This document shows positions 53,925 to 63,479 of a stretch of 64,000 bases of DNA, in pieces. The stretch lies in contig NC_135251.1 in NCBI RefSeq assembly GCF_964204865.1, forward strand, positions 15,872,001 to 15,936,000, written 5' to 3'. Positions within the stretch are counted from its first letter, which is position 1. Each line of letters begins with the position of its first letter. Under the pieces are notes generated by a model. It saw only the letters and a list, made by a program, of their open reading frames with translations. It was not told the origin of the DNA and made no database searches. The translations under genes and the position numbers were made by a program. The stretch is from Styela clava (Eukaryota; Chordata; Ascidiacea; Stolidobranchia; Styelidae).

Positions 53925-56477
53925 ATGCAGACCGTAGCCCGGTTAGCTCAGTCGGTAGAGCGTTGGACTTTAAATCCAAAAAGATTTGATATACTAATCA
54001 ATGAGGGGAAAGCGGAAAACATGATCGAAATCAAAAGGCTAAAATCGCAGATCGAGATAATTCAAGATGAACGAAACAAAAGGGACATACTAATGGCAAA
54101 AATGAAAAACCTTGAAGAAGGGGAAAGGCCCACCAAAACCTTTTCTGAAAAAATCCGGCGCAGATCTAGGCAAACAACAATAGAAGAGCTGGTGACAAAT
54201 GACCAAAATGTAAAAACAAATCCCGGGGAGATCATATCAATAGTAGAAAGTTTCTATAAGAACCTATGGGGCAAAGAGAATATAATGCAAGAACAATACC
54301 AAAATCGTTATCTAAACTTAATGGGCTCTTCTAAAATTGCAGATGAGGATAATATCATACTAGAAAGTTATATCTCACAAGAAGAGGTATATAGGGCGAT
54401 AAAATTTATGGGAAACGATAAATCCCCAGGATTTGATGGTCTATCCAAAGAATTCTACCTGACCTTCTGGAACTCTATTAAAAAGCAATTTACTCAACTT
54501 ATGAATAACATATTATATTTCGGCCAAATACCAAAATCTGCTACCATAGCGAAAGTTAAATTAGTATACAAGAAGGGAGACAAAACAAATTTAAAAAATT
54601 GGAGGCCAATCACAACGCTCAATGCAGACTATAAAATCCTATCAAGAATCCTTGTTAAACGATTAGAACCAGTACTAAACAAAATCATAAGTCCATCCCA
54701 GAAATGCGCACTCAAGCAAAGATGTATGGAAGATGTTCATTATAATATAGACGCTATAATTAGACACTGCAAAATGAAAAATATCCCCGGATCACTAATA
54801 ATAATAGACAATCTTAAAGCTTTTGATAGAGTGAATCATGACTTCTTATTTAAAATTTTACATCAAATTGGACTTGGAAATAGAATCTCAAAAGCAATTA
54901 AAAGCATGTATTACGGAATTAAAAGTCAGGTAGATGTAAACGGTAGACTCACGCAGGAAATCGATATTAGACAAGGATGCCCGTTAAGTATGCTTCTCTA
55001 CGCCATCAATATAGAGCCCCTAGCAAGATCGGTACAATTAAATGCCAATATACATGGTATCCAACTGGGGAGATACGAGCATAAACTCGATCAGTTTGCT
55101 GATGATATCACGTTCGCAGTTAGAGATCAATTATCTATTACAGAAATCTTTCACGAGCTAGACAATTTCCATTTAGCAACCGGACAAAAAATAAATAAAG
55201 ATAAGACCGAAGTTCTCTGTATTACAAAAGAATCGCATAATTTAGTGAACAATTCGCCACGTGGGAACTACATAAAACAAAACACCATAATACTTGGAAT
55301 ACAATTTGGAAATATGGACTTAAACAATATGTGGCAGGTAATCGAAAATAAGATGATACGAACCCTAAATTACGTTAAGCTGCGAAACCTCACCTGGTAT
55401 GGTAAACTGATATCAATCAACTCCATGATTATGTCTGTCATAATCTTCCATACGAGAGTAAAGAGAATCCCGAAAACGTATATAAAGAAAATCGAGAGTG
55501 CGCTGTTTAAGTTCCTCTGGCACCCGCAAAAGATAGAGGCCATTAGCAGAAAATCGCTACAAAGAATGTGGAACGATGGTGGGATCAATATGATTGATGT
55601 TGATGCAAAAATAAAGGCATGTGCAGTGGAAAAAATGAGATACATCGTGGGTAACGAACCCCTAACTCAATTTTGGCAAATAGAGGCATTATACTCTTTG
55701 GGATCCAGAGTCAAGCAAATTAACAAGGATAGATACACCAACTCAATGCCCCACAGCAATACTATTCCAGAGCAATGGGCATACATCCTCGACATCTATA
55801 AAGAATTGAATTTCTCGCAATCCACCTGGGAGGTTGCAAGACATAAAGACCTGTACATGAAATTGAAGAACAACAGGACAGCCAAAGACAAACAACAGCT
55901 GCTGAATGTGAATTGGGAAGAAGCTCACCTATTTAACCATGATTATAAAAATAAGTTTACTAACGCGGAACGAATAATCTCGTATCGCATTATAAGAGAG
56001 GGGTACATATTCGGCGATCGCTTGAGGGGAATGTCCCTCAGGTATGATACTCTCGGAAACTTAAAAATATTAGGCTGCAAATTTTGCAAAGGGCCTGTAG
56101 ACAATACAGGACATATAATTATAAACTGTAAATCAACGAGGAAATATGCGGTAAAACTTTTAAAAATTCTTAACAGCGTACTAAGCAACTCCATCAAAAT
56201 AACTCTAAAGGAAATATTCTACAATAGTTACAGGGGGCATAACCGAATAGTAGTCACCAAATGTTATGTAATATGGAAAAAGAACTTAATTGGCACCAAA
56301 ATAAGACTGGATATCCAAAATAAATATTTGTCCCCTATGGACGATGACATAATTTCAAAAACAATATCTCACTTTACACAATTTTTAAACACAATGGAGA
56401 ACACTTTTACTAACCTTAATTTTCTCGGAATAGTAAATAACTGGAAGGAGATCCTAAATGGATATTCAGCTACATAA
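53925..56477 (+). CDS. LINE ORF2-like reverse transcriptase, in-frame fusion with the tRNA 5' half
   Basis: 850 residues. Residues 1-18 (MQTVARLAQSVERWTLNP) come from the tRNA leader and tRNA. Residues ~19-110 are the charged linker between endonuclease and RT in L1-type ORF2. The RT follows: NDKSPGFDGLSKEFY, catalytic Asp295 in IIDNLKAFDRV, RQGCP at 349-353 and FADD at 391-394. The three catalytic aspartates (295, 393, 394) are all present. The C-terminal CCHC knuckle is Cys718, Cys721, His730 and Cys735, as in L1/Tx1 proteins. The apurinic-like endonuclease is missing, so the element could not cut DNA by itself even if translated. Stop TAA 56475-56477. Whether the fused start is ever used is unknown. 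Confidence 0.8.
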   Translation: MQTVARLAQSVERWTLNPKRFDILINEGKAENMIEIKRLKSQIEIIQDERNKRDILMAKMKNLEEGERPTKTFSEKIRRRSRQTTIEELVTNDQNVKTNPGEIISIVESFYKNLWGKENIMQEQYQNRYLNLMGSSKIADEDNIILESYISQEEVYRAIKFMGNDKSPGFDGLSKEFYLTFWNSIKKQFTQLMNNILYFGQIPKSATIAKVKLVYKKGDKTNLKNWRPITTLNADYKILSRILVKRLEPVLNKIISPSQKCALKQRCMEDVHYNIDAIIRHCKMKNIPGSLIIIDNLKAFDRVNHDFLFKILHQIGLGNRISKAIKSMYYGIKSQVDVNGRLTQEIDIRQGCPLSMLLYAINIEPLARSVQLNANIHGIQLGRYEHKLDQFADDITFAVRDQLSITEIFHELDNFHLATGQKINKDKTEVLCITKESHNLVNNSPRGNYIKQNTIILGIQFGNMDLNNMWQVIENKMIRTLNYVKLRNLTWYGKLISINSMIMSVIIFHTRVKRIPKTYIKKIESALFKFLWHPQKIEAISRKSLQRMWNDGGINMIDVDAKIKACAVEKMRYIVGNEPLTQFWQIEALYSLGSRVKQINKDRYTNSMPHSNTIPEQWAYILDIYKELNFSQSTWEVARHKDLYMKLKNNRTAKDKQQLLNVNWEEAHLFNHDYKNKFTNAERIISYRIIREGYIFGDRLRGMSLRYDTLGNLKILGCKFCKGPVDNTGHIIINCKSTRKYAVKLLKILNSVLSNSIKITLKEIFYNSYRGHNRIVVTKCYVIWKKNLIGTKIRLDIQNKYLSPMDDDIISKTISHFTQFLNTMENTFTNLNFLGIVNNWKEILNGYSAT
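53937..53979 (+). pseudogene. 5' half of a tRNA-Lys split by LINE copy 2
   Basis: Same structure as 37684-37726, including the CTTTAAA loop. It forms codons 5-18 of the downstream 850-codon frame. Confidence 0.9.
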
Positions 56478-56898
56478 CGCAATCCACCATAAACAAAAGC
56501 ATATCTGCCCAAGTGGACTCTGCAATTTTATTCATTTTTTATGTCGGAAATACCATCACATATTAAGCGGACGTGATGAATCGGAAGCTTCACGGTGGAT
56601 GTCATGCTGTGTGCGTGTTAAGCGTCACGCAGTATGTACGGAAGCCGGGGGGCGGAAGTTGAGCTATGCTATGCATGGTGCAGACGGAAGCCCTGGGCGA
56701 AAGTTATGCTGTGACATACAGTGTATACCGAACCCCGGGGTGGAAGTTTGTGCTGTGCAATGGCGCGGCAGATACTGAAGCCTCCATAAGTTTATGACTG
56801 CTGCTTATGCAGTGGCATGCTTATGAAGCGTTATACCGATATGAAACGGATATGACGTGGCATTAGACACTGATCTGTGCCTTGGAAAATTCTGATCC

Positions 56899-56932
<34 letters not shown>

Positions 56933-56936
56933 ATAA
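53980..56936 (+). mobile_element. 5'-truncated L1/Tx1-type LINE, copy 2, intact RT frame
   Basis: Flanked by TTTAAATCCAA at 53969-53979 and 56937-56947. Tail of 30 A's (56901-56930) and two TAA units, one fewer than copy 1. Differs from copy 1 by only a handful of substitutions over 2.9 kb, so the block duplication is recent. Confidence 0.92.
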
Positions 56937-56977
56937 TTTAAATCCAACGGTCAAGGGTTCAAGTCCCTTATCGGGCG
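56937..56977 (+). pseudogene. 3' half of the tRNA-Lys split by LINE copy 2
   Basis: TTTAAATCC through ATCGGGCG with intact B box; linker as after copy 1. Confidence 0.9.
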
Positions 56978-57825
56978 CCTCTTTGTTTCGGGAAGGTTCA
57001 ATTTGTAAAAATGAACACGCCGTAGCCGTAGCCCGGTTACCACAGCCGGTGGAGCGTCTTTGTTCCGAGAAGATTAGATTGTGTATAGCTGGCGATGGAC
57101 ATAGCACAATGCACAAACACACTTATAATTGTGTTAGCTGCTAAATCATTGATTTTTATCATCCGTCATGTCTTTTGTTTGACTGCACACCGTAGCCCGG
57201 TTACCACAGCCGGTGGAGCGTCTTTGTTCGGGGAAGATTAGATTGTGTATAGCTGGTGTTGGACATAGCAAATTGCACAAACACACTTATAATTGTATTA
57301 GCTGCTAAATCATTGACTTTTATCATCCGTTATGTCTTTGGTTTTAATGCAGACCGTATCCCAGTTAGTTCAATCGGTAGAGTGTTGAAATTTTCATCCA
57401 ACGATCAAGGAGTTAAGTGCGCTATCGGGCGCCTCTTTGTTCCGGAAAGGTTCAATTTTTAAAAATGATCACGCATTAAAGACTATGTCCTTAGTTCCAA
57501 CGCAGACCGTAGCCCGATTACCACAGCCGGGGGAGCGTCTTTGTTCCGAGAAGATTATATTGTGTATAGCTGGCGATGGACATAGCACAATGCACAAACA
57601 CACTTATAATAGTATTAGCTGCTAATTCATTGATCTTTATCATCCGTCATGTCTTTTGTTTGACTGCACACCGTAGCCCGGTTAGCTCAGTCGGTAGAGC
57701 GTTAAACTTTTTATCCAACGATCAAGGAGTCAAGTGCGCTAACACAAACACACTTATAATTGTATTAGCTGCTAAATCATAGATTTTTATCATCCGTCAT
57801 GTCTTTTGCTTCAATGCGGACCGTG

Positions 57826-57898
57826 GCCCGGTTAGCTCAGTCGGTAGAGCGTTGGACTTTTAATCCAACGGTCAAGGGTTCAAGTCCCTTATCGGGCG
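57826..57898 (+). tRNA. tRNA-Lys-TTT: tRNA-Lys(TTT), identical to reference
   Basis: Full match; duplicate of 41574. Trailer T3. Confidence 0.92.
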
Positions 57899-58548
57899 CC
57901 TCTTTGTTCCGGGAAGGTTCAATTTGTAAAAAAGATCACGCATTAAATAATACGCAGACCGTAGCCCGGTTACCACAGCCGGTGGAGCGTCTTTGTTCCG
58001 GGAAGATTAGATTGTGTATAAGCTGGCGTTGGACATAGCACAATGCATAAACACACTTATTTATACTTGTATTAGCTGCTAAATCATTCATTTTTATCAT
58101 TTGTTATGTCTTTTGTTTTAATGCAGACCGTAGCCCGGTTAGCTCAATCGGTAGAGTGTTGAACTTTTTATCCAACGATCAAGTAGTCAAGTGCGCTATC
58201 GGGCGCCTCTTTGTTCCGGAAAGGTTCAATTTGTAAAAATAAATCACGCTGAGAAGATTCACGTTAGATTGTGTATAGCTGGTGTTGGACATTGCACAAT
58301 GCACAAACACACTTATAATTGTATTAGCTGCCTAATAAACAGATTCCGACGATCCGGTATGTGTTTCGTTTAACGCGGACCGTAGCCCGGTTAGCTCAAT
58401 CGGTAGAGCGTCTTTGTTCCGGGAAGATTGGATTGTGTATAGATGGCGTTGGACATATCACAATGCAGAAACACACTTATATGTGTATTAGCTGCTAAAA
58501 CATTGATTTTTACCATGTGTTATATCTTTTGTTCTAATGCAGACCGTA

Positions 58549-58621
58549 GCCCGGTTAGCTCAGTCGGTAGAGCGTTGGACTTTTAATCCAACGGTCAAGG
58601 GTTCAAGTCCCTTATCGGGCG
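58549..58621 (+). tRNA. tRNA-Lys-TTT: tRNA-Lys(TTT), identical to reference
   Basis: Full match; duplicate of the variant at 42297. Trailer T3. Confidence 0.92.
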
Positions 58622-59101
58622 CCTCTTTGTTCCGGGAAGGTTCAATTTGTAAAAATGAACACGCATTAAAGAATACGCAGCCGTAGACCGGTTACCACAG
58701 CCGGTGGAGCGTCTTTGTTCCGGGAAGATTAGATTGCGTATAGCTGGAGTTGGACATAGCACAATTCACAAACACACTTATAATTGTATTAGCTGCTAAA
58801 TCATTGATTTTTATCTTCCATTATGTCTTTTGTTTTAATGCAGACCGTAGCCCGGTTAGCTCAATCGGTAGAGTGTTAAACTTTTTATCCAACGATCAAG
58901 GAGTCAAGTGCGCTATCGGGCGCCTCTTTGTTCCGGAAAGTTTCAATTTGTAAAAATAGATCACGCTGAGAAGATTAACGTTAGATTGTATACAGCTGGT
59001 GTTGGACATAGCACAATGCACAAACACACTTATAATTGTATTAGCTGCAAAATTTTTCATTTTTTTCATCCGTTATGTCTTTTGTTTTAACGCGGACCGT
59101 A

Positions 59102-59174
59102 GCCCGTTTAGCTCAGTCGGTAGAGCGTTAGAATTTTAATCCAACGGTCAAGGGTTCAAGTCCCTGATCGGGCG
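59102..59174 (+). pseudogene. Damaged tRNA-Lys(TTT) with T7 terminator, second copy
   Basis: Same four changes as 42850. Confidence 0.6.
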
Positions 59175-59416
59175 CCTTTTTTTGCGGAAAGGATCTATTT
59201 GTAAAAAAGATCACGCAGTAAAAAATATGTCCTTAGTTCCAACGCAGACGTAGCCCGGTTACCACAGCCGCTGGAGCGTCTTTGTTCCGAGAAGATTAGA
59301 TTGTGTATAGCTGGCGTTGGACATATCACAATGCAGAAACACACTTATATGTGTATTAGCTGCTAAAACATTTATTTTTACTATCTGTTATATCTTTTGT
59401 TTTAATGCAGACCGTA

Positions 59417-59489
59417 CCCCGGTTAGCTCAGTCGGTAGAGCGTTGGACTTTTAATCCAACGGTCAAGGGTTCAAGTCCCTTATCGGGCG
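59417..59489 (+). tRNA. tRNA-Lys-TTT: tRNA-Lys(TTT), C1 variant with T7
   Basis: Third occurrence of the G1 to C allele (32404, 48657), marking the start of the third 10.76-kb block. Confidence 0.6.
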
Positions 59490-59732
59490 CCTTTTTTTGC
59501 GGGAAGGATCAATTTTTAAAAAAGATCACACAGTAAAGAATATGTCCTTATTTCCAACGCAGACCGTAGCCCGGTTACCACAGCCGGTGGAGCGTCTTTG
59601 TTCCGAGAAGATTAGATTGTGTATAGCTGGCGATTGACATAGCACAATGCACAAACCCACTTATAATTGTATTAGCTGCTAATTCATTGATTTTTATCAT
59701 CCGTCATGTCTTTTGTTTGACTGCACACCGTA

Positions 59733-59798
59733 GCCCGGTTAGCTCAGTCGGTAGAGCGTTGGAATTTTAATCCAACGGTTAAGGGTTCAAGTCCCTTT
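59733..59798 (+). pseudogene. tRNA-Lys(TTT) lacking its acceptor 3' strand, third copy
   Basis: Same deletion as 32720 and 48973. Confidence 0.75.
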
Positions 59799-60607
59799 GT
59801 TCCGGGAAGGTTCAATTTGTAAAAAAGATCACGCATTAAAGAATATGTTCTTTGTTCCAACGCAGACCGTAGCCCGGTTCCACAGCCGGTGGAGCGTCTT
59901 TGTTCCGGGAAGATTAGATTGTGTATAGCTGGCGTTGGACATAGCAAAATGCACAAACACACTTATAATTGTTTTAGCTGCTAAATCATTGACTTTTATC
60001 ATCCGTTATATCTTTTGTTTCAATTAATGCAGACCGTAGCCCGTTTAGCTCAATCGGTAGAGTGTTGAAATTTTCATCCAACGATCAAGGAGTCAAGTGC
60101 GCTATCGGGCGCCTCTTTGTTCCGGAATGGTTTAATTTTTAAAAAAGATCACGCATTAAAGAATATGTCCTTAGTTCCAACGCAGACCGTAGCCCGGTTA
60201 CCACAGCCGGTGGAGCGTCTTTGTTCCGGGAAGATTAGATTGTGTATAGCTGGCGTTGGACATAGCAAAATGCACAAACACACTTATAATTGTATTAGCT
60301 GCTAAATCGTTGACTTTTATCATCCGTTATGTCTTTTGATTTAATGCAGACCGTAGCCCGGTTAGCTCAATCGGTAGAATGTTGAAATTTTTATCCAACG
60401 ATCAAGGAGTCAAGTGCGCTATCGGGCGCCTCTTTGTTCCGGAAAGTTTCAATTTGTAAAAATAGATCACGCTGAGAAGATTAACGTTAGATTGTATACA
60501 GCTGGTGTTGGACATAGCACAATGCACAAACACACTTATAATTTTATTAGCTGCAACATTTTTCATTTTTATCATCCGTTATGTCTTTTGTTTTAACGCG
60601 GACCGTA

Positions 60608-60680
60608 GCCCGGTTAGCTCAGTCGGTAGAGCATTGGACTTTTAATCCAACGATCAAGGGTTCAAGTCCCTGATCGGGCG
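60608..60680 (+). tRNA. tRNA-Lys-TTT: tRNA-Lys(TTT), A26/CGATC variant with T7
   Basis: Duplicate of 51052 with G26 to A (GAGCATTGG). Trailer CATTTTTTTGCGG. Confidence 0.6.
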
Positions 60681-61638
60681 CATTTTTTTGCGGAAAGGAT
60701 CTATTTGTAAAAAAGATCACGCAGTAAAGAATATGTCCTTAGTTCCAACGCAGACGTAGCCCGGTTACCACAGCCGCTGGAGCGTCTTTGTTCCGAGAAG
60801 ATTAGATTGTGTATAGCTGGCGATAGACATAGCACAATGCAAAACACACTTATAATTGTGTTAGCTGCTAAATCATTGATTTTTATAATCCGTTATGTCT
60901 TTGGTTTTAATGCAGACCGTAGCCCAGTTAGTTCAATCGGTAGAGTGTTGAAATTTTCATCCAACGATCAAGGAGTCAAGTGCGCTATCGGGCGCCTCTT
61001 TGTTCTGGAAAGGTTCAATTTTTAAAAAAGATCACGCATTAAAGACTATGTCCTTAGTTCCAACGCAGACCGTAGCCCGATTACCACAGCCGGGGGAGCG
61101 TCTTTGTTTCGAGAAGATTATATTGTGTATAGCTGGCGATGGACATAGCACAATGCACACACACACTTATAATAGTATTAGCTGCTAATTCATTGATTTT
61201 TATCATCCGTCATGTCTTTTGTTTGTCTGCACACCGTAGCCCGGTTAGCTCAGTCGGTAGAGCGTTAAACTTTTTATCCAACGATCAAGGAGTCAAGTGC
61301 GCTAACACAAAACACTTATAATTGTATTAGCTGCTAAATCATAGATTTTTATCGTCTGTTATGTCTTTTGTTTTAATGCAGACCGTAGCCCGGTTAGCTC
61401 AATCGGTGGAGTGTTAAACTTTTTATACAACGATCAAGGAGTCAAGTGCGCTATCGGGCGCCCTTTGTTCCGGAAATGTTCAATTTGTAAAAATAGATCA
61501 CGCTGAGAAGATTAACGTTAGATTGTGTATAGCTGGTGTTGGACATAGCACAATGCACAAACACACTTATAATTGTATTAGCTGCAAAATTTTTGATTTT
61601 TATCATCCGTTATGTCTTTTGTTTTAACGCGGACCGTA

Positions 61639-61711
61639 GCCCGGTTAGCTCAGTCGGAAGATCGTTGGACTTTTAATCCAACGGTCAAGGGTTCAAGTCC
61701 CTTATCGGGCA
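61639..61711 (+). tRNA. tRNA-Lys-TTT: tRNA-Lys(TTT), GGAAGATC variant with T6
   Basis: Fourth occurrence of the 30551 allele; trailer T6. Confidence 0.55.
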
Positions 61712-61953
61712 CCTTTTTTGCGGGAAGGATCTATTTGTAAAAAAGATCCCGCAGTAAAGAATATGTCCTTAGTTCCAACACAGAACGTAGCCCGGTTACC
61801 ACAGCCGGTGGAGCGTCTTTGTTCCGAGAAGATTAGGTTGTGTATTGCTGGCGATGGACGTAGCACAATGCACAAATACACCTATAATTGTATTAGCTGC
61901 TAATTCATTGATTTTTATCATCCGTCATGTCTTTTGTTTGACTGCACACCGTA

Positions 61954-62026
61954 GCCCGGTTAGCTCAGTCGGTAGAGCGTTGGACTTTTAATCCAACGGT
62001 CAAGGGTTCAAGTCCCTTATCGGGCG
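61954..62026 (+). tRNA. tRNA-Lys-TTT: tRNA-Lys(TTT), identical to reference
   Basis: Full match; last complete reference copy before the window edge. Trailer T3. Confidence 0.92.
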
Positions 62027-63013
62027 CCTCTTTGTTCCGGGAAGGTTCAATTTGTAAAAAAGATCACGCATTAAAGAATATGTCCTTAGTTCCAACGCAG
62101 ACCGTAGCCCGGTTACCACAGCCGGTGGGGCGTCTTTGTTCCGGGAAGATTAGATTGTGTATAGCTGGCGTTGGACATAGCAAAATGCACAAACACACTT
62201 ATAATTGTATTAGCTGCTAAATCATTGACTTTTATCATCCGTTATATCTTTTGTTTCAATTAATGCAGACCGTAGCCCATTTTGCTCAATTGGTAAAGTG
62301 TTGAAATTTTCATCCAACGATCAAGGAGTCAAGTGCGCTATCGGGCGCCTCTTTGTTCCGGAATAGTTCAATTTGTAAAAATAGATCACGCTGAGTAGAT
62401 TAACGTTAGATTGTGTATAGCTGGTGTTGGACATAGCACAATGAACAATCACACTTATAATTGTATTAGCTGCTTAATAAACAGATTCCGACGATCCGGT
62501 ATATGTTTCGTTTAACGCGGACCGTAGCCCGGTTAGCTCAGTCGGTAGAGTTACCTCAGTCGGTAGAGCGTCTTTGTTCCGGGAAGATTGGATTGTGTAT
62601 AGATGGCGTTGGACATAGCAAAATGCACAAACACACTTATAATTGTATTAGCTGCTAAATCGTTGACTTTTATCATCCGTTATGTCTTTTGATTTAATGC
62701 AGACCGTAGCCCGGTTAGCTCAATCGGTAGAGTGTTGAAATTTTTATCCAACGATCAAGGAGTCAAGTGCGCTATCGGGCGCCTCTTTGTTCCGGAAAGG
62801 TTCAATTTGTAAAAATAGGTCACGCTGAGAAGATTAACGTTAGATTGTGTATATCTGGTGTTGGACATAGCACAATGCACAAACACACTTATTTATACTT
62901 GTATTAGCTGCTAAAATCATTCATTTTTATCATTTGTTATGTCTTTTGTTTTAATGCAGACCGTAGCCCGGTTAGCTCAATCGGTAGAGTGTTGAACTTT
63001 TTATCCAACGATC

Positions 63014-63125
63014 CAACGATCTTCACCCTGAAATATGGCCAATTTATAATTTAATTTATTGCAATTTGTATGTTTGTGCCTATTTTAAGTATGGTTAGAA
63101 ATAAACTACTGATTACTGATTACTG
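63014..63125 (+). mobile_element. 112-bp retroposon-like insert, copy 4
   Basis: Same insert before LINE copy 3. Confidence 0.55.
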
Positions 63126-63479
63126 AAGTAGTCAAGTGCGCTATCGGGCGCCTCTTTGTTCCGGAAAGGTTCAATTTGTAAAAATAAATCACGCTGAGAA
63201 GATTCACGTTAGATTGTGTATAGCTGGTGTTGGACATTGCACAATGCACAAACACACTTATAATTGTATTAGCTGCTTAATAAACAGATTCCGACGATCC
63301 GGTATGTGTTTCGTAACGCGGACCGTAGCCCGGTCAGCTCAGTCGGTAGAGCATCTTTGTTCCGGGAAGATTGGATTGTGTATAGATGGCGTTGGACATA
63401 TCACAATGCAGAAACACACTTATATGTGTATTAGCTGCTAAAACATTGATTTTTACCATGTGTTATATCTTTTGTTTTA

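Larger units (their letters stand above)
48553..59312 (+). repeat. 10.76-kb LINE-bearing higher-order block, copy 2
   Basis: Second copy, containing the intact LINE frame. At 59313 the sequence switches directly back to the start of the block, so copies 2 and 3 are in direct tandem. Confidence 0.8.
57359..63038 (+). pseudogene. Type B pseudo-tRNA-Lys copies, group 5
   Basis: Starts: 57359, 57676', 58133, 58850, 60039, 60356, 60922, 61239', 61388, 62275, 62709, 62966 (interrupted by the 112-bp insert). 60356 is the fused product of the 49596-type and 50800-type copies left by a 1,204-bp deletion. Confidence 0.75.

Noticed and set aside
53937-53979. A working ochre-suppressor tRNA (anticodon TTA)
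   Set aside because: The only copies with this loop are split by the LINE, so no such tRNA can be made from this window.
10709-63441. Dozens of 60-102 residue open frames with LAQSVERWTF, SSVGRALNFLSN or VARLPQPVERLC
   Set aside because: They are translations of tRNA-Lys, type B and type C copies in different frames. AQSVERW-type peptides are a familiar artefact of tRNA genes. None has independent coding evidence.
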